DNA of 64,000 bases from Paulownia fortunei (taxonomy: Eukaryota; Streptophyta; Magnoliopsida; Lamiales; Paulowniaceae), in the NCBI GenBank assembly GCA_019321725.1, contig CM033120.1:6639694-6703693 (forward strand). The letters run 5' to 3'. The position numbers and the translations under genes were made by a program. The notes under the pieces were generated by a model that was given only the letters and a program-made list of their open reading frames with translations, had not been told where the DNA came from and ran no database searches. Positions 46,765 through 57,582 of this stretch are shown piece after piece; within the stretch, counting starts at the first letter, position 1; the number at the start of each line of letters is the position of its first letter.

Positions 46765-48920
46765 GCCAAGTAGGAGATTGTTAGAGTAGTGTCCGATGAA
46801 CCAATTGATCTGGTCATTCTTATACTCTTGCGAATCATTGTTATTCATATTAATATCATTTAAATGGTAATCTTTACCTTAAATTCATCATAAGAATTAG
46901 ATGAAGTCCTTAAATCACACATAGCTATGGGGTATGGTCGCGCATATGATGGCGATCGTTGAATATGCCTCTAAGGCTGTGATCCTAAAATGGTCTAAGT
47001 CAATGATCCATGAGATGGGATATCATTGATTCTATTGAAACTTGCGCATACAATGTAGAATTGAAATGAGTATGCCTCATTCCATAGGCATTGGTGTAGA
47101 TACTCTAGTACATGTATATGGGTGCTTGTTGGGGAATAAGTACATTGAACTACTCCATCTAAAAATTTCCAATTGGAAATATTCATTATCGAATGGGAAT
47201 TTTCTCGTTACAGTAGTGCAAGAATTGATCATTGGACTTATGGCACCATGGTAACCTTGTGTATGACATGTTGTACTTTTATGTATTTCCCAATTGCATG
47301 ACAATCATAAGGGTTTACATTGGGTGTAACATCTTCATGTAGGGAGATTAATGAGTGGACAACAAAGGATGTGTCACCTATCTAGATGAATAGGTGAATC
47401 TCTTATGTATTCTACTATATTTGACTTTAAAATCCTTAGCCAAGGTTGGATGGAAATTAGACGTGGAGTTTTCTAGTTGTTCATCATCGACTCAAGCTAC
47501 TAAGAATGAAAATATAGTTATTGAGCTAATTGGGTTTTGACTAATCATGCATACCCTATGTTTAATCTGGAGATTAGATGACGGAAGGACCATATTTGCA
47601 TGGTATTTGTAATTAGAATAGGTTCGCACATTCACCTAAGATTAGAAGTCATGATGCATTCCTACATGCTTCCCATGACTTGTGGATTTTTGGAATTAAT
47701 GGGTTAATTCCAAGATAATTAATTAATTGGATTAATTAATTGGAACAATTAATTGTTCAACTAAGTCATAAGGGTTGTGAGCCCATGACTAGCTTAAAGT
47801 GAACCTAATGGGTAACATACAAAACTTGGACAAGTTCATTTCTTGTCTAGAAATTAATCCAAGTATTGTATTAAATTAATTAATGTGATTAATTAATGGG
47901 GCTTAAATTTATTCAAAGAATTAATTTAATTAATTAATTAGATTAAATGATCTGACCTAATTGGATTAGGGAGCTCAATTGGAATATTTAATTAATTGAT
48001 TGGATTAATTAATTAAGCTGGGCCTAATTAATTAGATGAATTAATTTAATTGATTAGATCAATTAAACTAGGACCTAATTGATTACTTAGGCCTAAGCCC
48101 ATTACATGTGTGCTTGTAGGAAGCCTATTAGGAAATTGGATTGAGAATCTGATTCCTAGAGAAAGTTGAATTTGGAATTCAATTTTCTGAGAGGTAATAA
48201 GGAAAAAAGAAAATCCTTATATGATAAGCAAACTTATTAAAATAGTTGGAGGTAAGAAAGTAAGAAGAGTCGTACATGGAAATGACTTGTCGTAGCCTTT
48301 ATTGGCAAAATTCTTGGATATTTTTTTGGGAATTTTTACTGCAGATTTTTGCTAGAAAAACAGCCCCTCTTGAAGAAAAATGGTTTTCTTCATCTCCAAA
48401 AATTCGTCCCTTATTTTCCCTTCAATCTCCAAAAGTTCGTCAACCTTTTACCTAGTTTAATTATTGAATTAAGAATTAAATTAAACACCTAAAATAGTAA
48501 TTGTTAGTGTATTCTTGTTCCAAATAAAATAATTTTAGGATGGAATTATTTAATTGAAAACTACTAGCATAGGTTTCGTTTGTGAGTAGGCATCCAAGGT
48601 ATAGATAGCGTTAGAGGGTTAACATTTGTGATAATAAAAGCAAATCAGTTTTCAATCAAAGAAGTTTGAATTGAAAAACTTGGAGATTCATTCGTGTTGG
48701 GAGAATGATTTGAATCGTTTCAATCCCTACATGTCGGAGTGCAGCTCAAGATCATGGTTCCTGAACCTTCTTACTTTAAGTATCAGAAAACTCACAACTG
48801 AGTAATCGCGAAAGGGTTCCAGGATTCGATTTTAATTACATGTGATGTAATGCTTGTTTTGTTTTTAAAAAAAAAAAATTTCATTGTGTAAACATTTTCT
48901 GGGATTGTGCAAACCCAACA
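46765..48920 (+). repeat. Copia-2 PPT and 3' LTR
   Basis: GCCAAGTAGGAGAT (46765-46778) precedes the LTR start at 46779. The LTR is 2,142 bp and ends CCCAACA at 48920. It keeps the 205 bp lost from the 5' LTR and is the best reference for the LTR family. AATTAATT-rich part at 47690-48080. Confidence 0.88.
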
Positions 48921-48925
48921 AAAGC

Positions 48926-50853
48926 ATCAACAAAAATTGAGATATGTTTGAACAACATTTGGCATAATCGAAAGTAAGGCATGAGTAATTGATCAAGCTT
49001 GACAATACCCTATTGTTCTTTTGGAAATTATAGAAAAAACTAATGGCCAGATTGTTCTGTGGTGCATTTATGCTTAGCAAGGACTAGGTTTTTGCCAAGT
49101 GACCTATTTAACTTGCTTTTTTTTTGGAAAAAACCCTAGAAGCCCTATAGGTGAGTAGCTTGCATATCACCCTTCTAGAACCGGTTACCAAGAATACCGA
49201 CCGTTTGAGCAAAAATTAGAAGATAAAAAACCTTCAAAATAATTTTTTGGTGTCTGAAGGGAATATCTCTGTATTTATCATCTTCATTCCTAGATGTCCA
49301 ATGTACTAGAGAATGATCGTAGGAATGACATATATTTCTAGAGTCAAGCAACCTAAGGATGATGATAATCGCCAATATTGTAAAAAAGGTAAGTTGCTCC
49401 TAATGTTGGAAGGTGTATTATAGAAAATGTTGCCAAAAAGGTTTCAAGTAGCAAGGGCTTGTTGCCCATGAAGAAACAAGTGATCAATTGTTTTTGAGGT
49501 AGCATTACAACAATGGCAAATAGAAAGAATTTATTTTTTTTCGTTCATCAATATGAATCTAATCAGGGAAAAGGCACCATAAAAACATAGACATTGTGGG
49601 GGTCAAGCATTGATTCTAGATTGCTCCCATCAATTATAGGCTAGGCCTAGCACATCAAGTGAAGTCCCAAGTAGCCTTTGTAGAAAAGTAATCGTGAGAT
49701 GTGAGTTTCCAAATAGGCAAATCCTCCTAATGGATAATAAGCATGTCAAGAATCTCATTCACCAAGAAATCTAGTAAAATTGAGCAAGTTTCTCAAAGTT
49801 CCGATAGTTATTGGACCAAAACTATCTCACATGTTCCAAATTAGACTCCTTATTGATAAGGTGGAATAGTGGACTGATACTATCCCAACGATCAAACCAA
49901 AAGAGACATTTCACTTCACCTAGTCTCCAAAAAATATGAATTTTGGTCTCCCCCACACACGATAGAGCCTTTTCCTAATTAATGAATAATTAGTTTGCTT
50001 GGAGCTTGATAAAGTGCAAATGATGAGCAATATTTTATTCTCATAAAATTTTCCTGTAGAGAATTAGAAGATCTAAAGAGACACCAAAGTTCAATTGAAA
50101 AAACATGATAAATTTTTTCCAATTTCCATAGCCCGAGTCTTGCCCCACCAAAGGGGAAACAATAATTGAATCTAGAAGTCCAATAGATTTTAGGAGTGTC
50201 CTCGAGCTTCCCCAAAAAATCTAGCTACTAATTCTTCAATCCAATTAATAACAAACTTTGGGACTGACATAACATGAAGGATGTAGAAAGTCAAAGATCT
50301 AAGGACACTTCGAATAAGTTCCAGCCTACTACAATGTGATAAGTGAGCTTTCTCCCATCCACTAATCTGATCTTGGCAATAATATCATCAAAGAGGGCCA
50401 TTTTCTTCCATCCTTTATACAAGGGAGCACCTAAATATGTAATTGACAACTTTTTATAAGAGAATCCTACTATAGACTTAATGAGCTATAAGCGCACTAA
50501 AGAGACCCATTTCCTAAACACAAAGGAGCTCTTCTCAATATTGAGCAATTGGCCTAACATATTCTCATATGCTCTTAAAAAACCCATCAAGGTCCATAAA
50601 ACCATTATCAGAAGCCTTTGTGAAGATGATAACATGATGCGCATATGCTAAATGCGATACATGAAGGCTGCCAGAGTTATTACATTAAATATCTAGGTTG
50701 TTGATAAAGAGTTGATGTAGGACTTAAGATAAATCTCTACCGCCAAAACAAACAAGGCAAGAGAAAGTGGAACTCTTTCTCTCCAACCTCTAGTGGATTT
50801 AAAGAAACCCGCTACATTGCCATTGATAAGAATAGAGAATCATGTGTTCTTAA
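48926..50853 (-). pseudogene. L1-type LINE ORF2, C-terminal part (RT end and beyond)
   Basis: Continues the LINE that enters from 57583; the MULE sits between. Immediately left of the MULE the reverse strand carries the RT fingers/palm region (SLFLSMAM, then SLNPLEVGEKEFHFLLPCLF, equivalent to GLRQGDPLSPLLF). The catalytic YADD motif is replaced by YAHH at 50645-50634. The thumb region follows around 50530-50270 and degraded C-terminal sequence (GGARLGLWKLEKI near 50160-50120) further on. The end near 48926 abuts the copia-2 target duplication, and no poly(A) tail is seen. Retrotransposition function is lost. Confidence 0.82.
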
Positions 50854-51241
50854 GGGAAAATTGCAAAATTAGTCTCGTATCTATAGGGGTGTGGCAAAAA
50901 AATTCCTCTTCAATTTAAAAATGGCAATTTTGTCATGTAATTAAAAAAACATTACAGATTGAGGTCTTTTTTCACTGAAAATTAAAAAAATGATCAAAAA
51001 ATATCACATGCCTCCCATGTGACCCAAATAAATTGGGGATTTTGATGACAACACTGAAATTAGTCTACCTAGACTAAAGTATCCCATGTGGCACCTAAGA
51101 ATTTCACATTGGCATGCCATGGTGTAATAAATTGCCATGTGGGAAAATACCCGTATTCAACATCAGTCCCTCCATGTAACAAAGCTGAGAAAATGCCCAA
51201 ATAGAACTCGAAGCCCTAATCTGAAAAACCCAAGCCCTAAT
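50854..51241 (+). repeat. MULE left terminal inverted repeat
   Basis: Pairs with 57210-57573. Shared blocks include TTAGTCTACCT/AGTAGACTAA, CATGTGGCACCTAA and CAACATCAGTCCCTCC. Its inner edge runs into a GCCCTAATTTGAAAA repeat (51210-51290, four imperfect copies of about 25 bp). Presumably carries the promoter for the rightward gene. Confidence 0.88.
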
Positions 51242-51359
51242 TTGAAAACCAAAGCCCTAATTTGAAGAACCCAAGCCATAATCTAAAAAACTCAGCCAAT
51301 TGAGCAAGAGAGCAAGAGGTAGTCACTTGATTGAGCTAAAGATCGACAACCAATTGAAA

Positions 51360-52044
51360 ATGTCTCATGTCTCAAGCTACATTGGCTGCAATTGTGGAAG
51401 AAGAACTGTAATTCGTACTTCAGGGATAAGTGAAAATCCAGGGAGGAGGTATCAATCTTGTCGAAATTACAACGTAAGAATTAAGTTTGATTTCTGTAAG
51501 TGGGTAGTAGAAAAAATAAATTTTGTGTTGGTTAAAAAAAATTGAAATTATGAAATTTTTTGCATCCCAGCCTATACTTGACATTTTTATTAGGTAATGT
51601 GTTGGCGCATTTGTGAGCAAAAAAGAAACTTGACCTAATTTTTGTTGAGCCTGGAAAATGGAAAATTAGAAATGAAAATATAAAGAAAATTTTAGCTGAT
51701 ATTGAAGTAACAACATGAAGAATATTTTCATGTTTTGTAATGACCACAAATTTAAAAAAAAGTATTTATTATCTGCATTAATTTTTTGAATAAGCTATAA
51801 CTTCTTTGCTTGGGAGGATCCTCCAATATGCCACAAGGCTAGGACAACCATTCTAAGTTTATTGAGAAGGATTAATAAGATGGAGCAAGAAGTTGCTAAG
51901 CTGAAATACAACAACAAGAAAATGATTAAACTGTTGCTTGTGATGCCTTTGGCTTGTATGCTTTTATGTTGGATGTGCAAAGTTTATGAGAAGTGGAGTG
52001 GTGTGAAGGGCATTGAAGATCCAAGCTTGAAGATGATTCCTTGA
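51360..52044 (+). CDS. GRF-type zinc-finger protein with C-terminal membrane segment (MULE cargo)
   Basis: GRF fingers are found in nucleic-acid enzymes and in many small plant proteins with a membrane tail. Start chosen at ATG 51360 (MSHVSSYIGCNCGRR). Exon 1 51360-51499 has CNCGRR, NPGRRYQSC and FDFC, so the four zinc-binding cysteines are visible. A GT-AG intron at 51500-51794 (295 bp) keeps the frame into exon 2 (51795-52044): NFFAWEDPPICHK, then a coiled-coil-like MEQEVAKLKYNNKK, then the hydrophobic segment LLLVMPLACMLLCWM. The model gives 129 residues and no internal stop. Donor GTGGGT is not optimal; GTAAGA at 51474 would break the frame. The gene faces the transposase and lies under the left TIR. 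Expression is unknown. Confidence 0.65.
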
Positions 52045-52760
52045 TGTAGTTTTAGTATTCATATATTGTATGATAAAGTGTTGGACTATTTTGGTATTAT
52101 GAAGATGTAACTTAGGAGTATCTTCATTTTCGCTAACCAACTAGAATGTAGTTAGTAATATTGTTGTAGAAGTTGACAATGGTAAGGATTAATATGTTTT
52201 GAATGCAAGTATATTATTCAAGCTTATTATGTTGTGTTTGTTTTGTTTTCAATTATGTTTGTATATATTGCAAATTATAGTAAATGGATTTACTGATTTC
52301 ATTGCAAGTGTATAACCTATTGGAAGTAAAATATATTGTGAATTATGAGCACAAAATAAATGAAATTATTGCAAGAAGCAAGTGTATAATCAAATCTGTA
52401 TTGTCAATCACAACATAATGAGATGATTCAAAATAAAATGGATTCAATCATTGCAAATTCCCAAATGAATCTGAAGTACATTTACAATGAAACACATTGA
52501 CAATGAACTACCAAATTGGGCATTGTTAACCTGTTCTACTCATTTACATTAAGATACAATGGCATTGTCATTCAAAAGCATCTATCACGTTCTTCTTGCC
52601 ACCAAAAAACACATATGCACTATTTCATTGTTCACCAAAACAGACCAAAACATGTATTCCTCCAATCAAAACATTTTATGCCCTATTCATTGTTGACCAA
52701 AACAGACCAAATATATGTACAATAGCAAACACACATAAAAAAAACATCCTTCTTCACAAT
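52045..52760. other. MULE intergenic spacer between convergent genes
   Basis: AT-rich, no domain. Includes a short duplicated word, CACCAAAACAGACCAAA at about 52633 and GACCAAAACAGACCAAA at about 52694. Likely holds the 3' ends of both transcripts. Confidence 0.6.
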
Positions 52761-53124
52761 TTATTTTTTAGTAGCCTTCTTGCCTTTCTTGCTTGTTTGA
52801 CTTTGTTGAGATGAAAAGTCCAAAAAATTCTGTCCTCTTTCCACTATGATTGGATTTCTTGGCATCACATTTTCTTTGTACATCTGTAGCTGCTGAAACA
52901 TTAAAGGACCAAGAGTATGTGGCATTTGAGCCTGTTGAAATGAGGTTCCCTTTGTAGGCTGACTTAAATCTACTACCATTTCATCTGCTTCCATTTCATC
53001 TACTAATTATCTTGATGGTGGTAAAATTGGTGGCCTCACTTATTTGAAAACAAAATGGTGGCCTCATCTACCAGTTAACATTGTTGAAAATAAATCATTA
53101 ACATGTATTAGATAAAACTTACAT

Positions 53125-53335
53125 TTTGGATACTGTCACTAGTGCCTTCTGCAGTCTGATTTGCAGCATGACTGCTTTTTCCCACCTAATTGAAAGAAAT
53201 ATAAAAAAAATTAATATTATTGAAAATAATTAATTAACATGTAAAATCCATAAACTTACATTTTGGATATTGTCACTAGTACACTCAACATTTTGATTAG
53301 CAGCATGACTTCTTTTTCTCATCTACAAAATACAA
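53125..53335 (-). repeat. Duplicated small exon in the MULE transposase 3' region
   Basis: Two copies of an about 70-bp segment, 53134-53195 and 53269-53325, encode on the reverse strand KSSHAANQTAEGTSDSIQNV and KRSHAANQNVECTSDNIQNV. They are separated by AT-rich, intron-like DNA. This looks like an exon plus intron duplication within the transposase C-terminal region. Confidence 0.65.
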
Positions 53336-55605
53336 ACTCGGCTTTATAATGATATAATATGCACTAACATGTAAATTTGAAAAAATAAGATGAGAAACTT
53401 ACCATCAATTTCTTCCTAGGTGTTCTGTGTACAACGTTTTGTTCACCTAATACATCCTCTACTACTGTGCTATCCATTTGGCAAGTGAGATTGTCCAAAC
53501 TTGTTGCTTCACTTTTTTTTTTTTTCACATATCACATCATTATGGCCAGGGGCATGAAAAATCCTACATTTTACAGTGCCTTATTGTCTTTTCATCCTAA
53601 TTGGTTGTTTTCAACTGCTCCTCTTCTTTTGTTTCACATTTACTTCATTTGGGTTTCTCTTTTTCGCTTTACTAGGTCTGCCTATACCCCTTCTAAAGTT
53701 GGGAGGTAAATGAGGTATAAACATTATCTCACCCTACAGTTGCTCACCACTAATTCCAATAATTGCATGTGCATACACTTTTTTATAAGTCTCAACAGTA
53801 TAACATGAGTGCACAAAGTCCTCTGGCAACTAATTTTGGTTGAAAATAGCATAAATGACATGTTTGTAAGGAATGTCACTTAATCCCCACATCCTACATG
53901 TACAAATCCACTTATCCAAATCTACATAGTATTGACTACCCTCAACATAAGAAATTTGGTAATGCCTATCATCTGCTTTAATAGGAATACAGTCACCTAC
54001 CTTTTCTATATGTTTTTCAATTATGTTTTTTATTTTAGGACACAACCTACCCTTCCATTTTGCCTCAGCCTTATCCTTATTTTCTTAAAGCTTTCTCATG
54101 AGAAATTCTCTTATCCACTCAAACATTGTGATGATTGGCTTCTCTTTAGCATCTAAAATATTGCTATTGAAACTTTTACAAAGATTATTCAATAGCATAT
54201 CACTCTTGCAGTGCTCACTGAAATGGGACCTTGACCATTGGTTTGAAAGTTTGTCATTGAACTAGTTTGATGCGATTTCATTCAAGTCTCTCATCTCATT
54301 CATCCTGACTTTAAACTCACCTAGTGTACTAGCCCTTGTTGCCCTCCATAATGCATTTTTAAATTCTAAACCCCTAAACCCTACATTCTTAAAGTTATTG
54401 TGCAAATGTGTTACACAAAACCTATGGTCTGAGTCAGGAAACACTTCTTAAAAGGCTTAAATTAGGCCTTTTTGCTTGTCAGACATGAAAGTATATTCAT
54501 GAGTTCTGGTAATGCTCAAATCTTTCTTCAAAACAATCAAGAACTACTACCATGTCTCCCTACACTTCTTACATATAATGGCATATGCAATAGTTAGTAA
54601 TACTCCTCCATATGGACCTTTTAAGCGGCAACCATCTACCCCAATTATAGGCTTACAACCTGACAGAAACCTTTTCTTCAATGCATAAAAACATATATAA
54701 AATCTACTAAACCTTTCCTCCCTGTTATGTTCCTTACTTCCCAAAATAACAGTGGATCCAGGGTTGGTTTGCCTAAGCTCCTCATCATAGTCCCACAATT
54801 TTGTGTATTAGATGTCAGGGCTGTTTTCAATTAGTTTCAAAACTTTTCTTCTGGCTCTGTAAGCTTGGTCCTTAGACATATGACATCTAATCTTATTAAT
54901 CATATCAAGCCTAAAACCCTTCACATTTCTTTTTGGGCCTGACTAAAATTTCTGAACATATTTCTCACTCAACTAATTAGTCTTAACATTTTTAACATGG
55001 AATGTTTGTGAACATGAATGGTGAGGGTTAAACTCTCTAATTTGGAATGTGCACTCATGTTTCATCTTCAATGCATTTATCCTCCATTCACATTCCTCTA
55101 CAACACATCTCATATACACTCTAATCTTATCATTTTTTACAAATTTTAAAGTTCTTTTTATTTTTATTACATGAGATTGTACAACTTTTCTAAACTCTAT
55201 CTTCGTCCCAAATATCATACCTAATTCAAATGTTGGGTCATATATCACAACAATATTGAAAATTGGAATACTAAGGCCTTCTTCATCTTCATCTGATACC
55301 CTATGCTCATTAAAGTCATTTTCATTATCAACCACATCCTCACTAGATTCACTTAAATCATCACCTATGTTATTTGTATCACCTGCCAAACCTTCCCATT
55401 CTTCAACAATTTTTTCAAACAATGCATCATCATCATCATCACTACTCTCACCTGCCATATCATAGTCACTATCTAAAAAGGAATCAGAATCATTGAGATA
55501 CTCACCATTGACATCATTTTGAACCTCCACATTTCCCTGACCCATATCATGATCCTGAACCCCATATCCCTCACATGTAGCCCCCAAATTATCTAAGCCA
55601 ATATG

Positions 55606-56390
55606 CTAACCACCATCTCTCTCACCCAACCCCTCTGCATAAACCTCTGCACAATGCTCTACAGTATCTTCTCTCTTATCCAAGCCCTCTACATCACTAG
55701 CAGTAACATCTTGCTCAGCTACATCCCTACTCTGCCCCAATTCAATATACTCTCCACTATCCCCCTCACCCAATCCCTCTACATGAACTTCTGCACAATA
55801 CTCTATAGTATCTACCTCACCCACAACCCCCACAGCGAGTTCACCACCATCTCCCTCAGCCAATCCCTCTACGTGAATCTCTACACAATGCTCTACAGTA
55901 TCCACCTCAGCCACTGTCCCACATTGAGCTTACCACCATCTCCCTCACTCAATCCCTCTACATGAATCTCTGCACAATGCTCTACAGTATCTACCTCACC
56001 CATAACCCCCATATTGAGCTCAACACCATATCCCTTACTCAATCCCTCTACATGAACCTCCGCACAATGCTCTATAGTATCTACCTCACTCACAGCCCCC
56101 ACATTGAGCTCACCACTATCTCCCTCACCCAATCCCTCTACATGAAACTCTGCATAATACTCTATGGTATCCACCTCACCCACAACCCCCACAGTGAGCT
56201 TACCACCATCTCCCTTACCCAATCCCTCTATATGAAACTTTGCACAATGCTCTATAGTATCTACCTCACCCACAGTCCCTACATTGAGCTCACCACTATC
56301 TCTGTCACTCAATCCCTCTATATGAACCTCTGCACAATGCTCTATAGTATCTACCTCACCCTAACCCCCATATTGAGCTCATCATCATCT
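55606..56390 (-). repeat. 90-bp minisatellite coding for 30-residue acidic repeats
   Basis: The word AATCCCTCTA (plus strand) recurs at 55772, 55862, 55951, 56041, 56131, 56221 and 56311, a strict 90-bp period except for one 89-bp step between 55862 and 55951. Two diverged units lie further left. On the reverse strand each unit encodes a variant of GEVDTIEHCAEVHVEGLGEG plus ten more residues. The single missing base shifts the frame, so the array is cut into two open parts (56312-55893 and 55914-55606). Confidence 0.9.
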
Positions 56391-56768
56391 CCATCACCTA
56401 TAATTTGCTTAGCATTTTCATTTATATTAGTCCTTGATGAATCTTACTGACTAAGGATTAATGGAAAGTCATGACCTATATAAATATGCATCTCCCTAAC
56501 CAAAGTATGCTTCATACACCAATATCTGATATTGTTATCATCACCTAAGGACTGAAATGCTCTATTAACAACAATGTAATATTTTTCAGTCCCTTGTACA
56601 CCCAATTACTCACTGAATTATCTTAGTTTTCTTCTACTCATAATATTTGCAGGTACCCAGTTATACATAACCTTACCTCCACCAGTGTATTCTATGACAA
56701 TATCGGGTAATGTACGAAAATAACCCCCATAATGAAAAATTAGAGTAATAGTATGAGTTCTTGAATCT

Positions 56769-57209
56769 GCAATAACAAATAAAAAAATAATTAACAACGT
56801 GATATAGAAGCCCCACATGTTTCCCAAATAACAAATAACAGAAAACATAAAAAAAGTACCATAATATTAAAAATGATTTATAAATTAATGGGGAACCAAC
56901 ATTTTCACTTTAATATATCAATCATAGTCCACACCAATTAAAAATTAGGGCTTTTCCTAAAAATCAACTAAACAACAACAGAACAAGCCTAACATTACTA
57001 ATTAAACTAATAATAAGCCATATAACTAAATTAAACGGAAGAAACACTTATAGTATACAGAGGAAGGCAAATCCCAGTACTTTTTGTTGTGAACAAACAC
57101 CATTTCATCCAATGCAAGATGTGGAGGTTCTTAATTAGTGGATTCCATCGTGAAATTTTCATGTTCTAAGGTTTGATTTGGTTAGGAGACAAAATGGTCG
57201 TGGGCATTT
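56769..57209 (-). other. MULE 5' region of the transposase gene
   Basis: Between right TIR and first confident transposase exon. A possible upstream exon on the reverse strand reads LALDEMVFVHNKKYWDLPSS around 57125-57065, close to a donor-like GT. No other feature; AT-rich intron-like DNA from 56790 to 57050. Confidence 0.4.
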
Positions 57210-57573
57210 GCGATTAGGGCTTGGGTTTTTCAAATTAGGGCTTTGAGTTTTATTTAGGCATTTTCTCAATTTTGTTATGTGGAGGGACTGATGTTGAATA
57301 CGGCCATTATCCCACATGACAATTTATTACACTATGGAATGCCAATGTGGAATTTTTAGGTGCCACATGGGATATTTTAGGTCCAAGTAGACTAATTTCA
57401 GTGTTATCATCAAAATTCCCAATTTATTTAGGTCACATGGGAGGCATGTGATATTTTCCAATCATTTTTTTAATTTTTGGTGAAAAAAGTCCTCAATCCG
57501 TGATTTTTTTAAAATTACAAGATAAAATTGCCATTTTTTAAATTAGATATGGGACCAATTTTGCAAATTTCAC
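57210..57573 (-). repeat. MULE right terminal inverted repeat
   Basis: Reverse complement of the left TIR, starting GTGAAATTTGC at 57573. Inner edge at the CCCTAATTTGAAAAACCC block (about 57223-57242). Lies upstream of the transposase and is expected to hold its promoter. Confidence 0.88.
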
Positions 57574-57582
57574 TGTTCTTAA

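Larger units (their letters stand above)
39882..48920 (+). mobile_element. Copia-2: full-length, decayed Ty1/copia element with 2-kb LTRs
   Basis: 5' LTR 39882-41901, PBS 41903-41915, internal region with pol remnants, PPT-like run before 46779, 3' LTR 46779-48920. Both LTRs start TGTTAGAGTAGT and end CCCAACA. The five bases before the left LTR are AAAGT (39877-39881) and those after the right LTR AAAGC (48921-48925), a target duplication with one later change. Total length is 9,039 bp. The LTRs differ by point changes, a 69-bp duplication and a deletion of about 205 bp, so the insertion is old. Confidence 0.9.
52761..56768 (-). pseudogene. MuDR-type MULE transposase, decayed
   Basis: Read right to left. 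An N-terminal PB1-like segment (THTITLIFHYGGYFRTLP, 56760-56618) follows an acceptor site TTATTGCAG, then the repeat region (56390-55606). Next come an acidic stretch (SSDDDDDALFE), the MuDR DNA-binding region (55230-54973: TKIEFRKVVQSHVIKIKRTL, CEWRI, FQIREFNPHHSC), and the DDE core with GVDGCRLKGPYGG (54660-54600), SDKQKGLI (54483-54460) and HRFCVTHLHNNFK (54430-54390). The SWIM finger CTCRMWGLSDIPYKH follows at 53910-53860; its PCKH Cys is Tyr. A zinc-knuckle remnant and a lysine-rich end (stop at 52761) finish it. Stops inside the core (near 54470-54450) and a frameshift in the repeats disable it. Confidence 0.9.
50854..57573. mobile_element. Mutator-like element (MULE), 6,720 bp, two convergent genes
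   Basis: Long terminal inverted repeats: left from 50854 (GGGAAAATTGCAAAATTAGT) to about 51241, right from 57573 (reverse GTGAAATTTGCAAAATTGGT) to about 57210. Both sides carry the identical 9-bp target duplication TGTTCTTAA (50845-50853 and 57574-57582), the length typical of Mutator insertions. The LINE reading resumes across it. Inside are a GRF zinc-finger gene read rightward (51360-52044) and a decayed MuDR-type transposase read leftward (56768-52761), tail to tail. Confidence 0.95.

Noticed and set aside
55606..56390. Regular repeat spacing considered as a CRISPR-like array
   Set aside because: Units are contiguous 90-bp tandem copies without unique spacers, in plant DNA; it is a coding minisatellite.
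55603..56450. Plus-strand open frames (120 and 162 codons) with repeated NLCTMLYSIYLT-type words
   Set aside because: They are the antisense of the 90-bp minisatellite in the transposase gene; the acidic reverse-strand reading fits the transposase context and the plus strand has no independent support.
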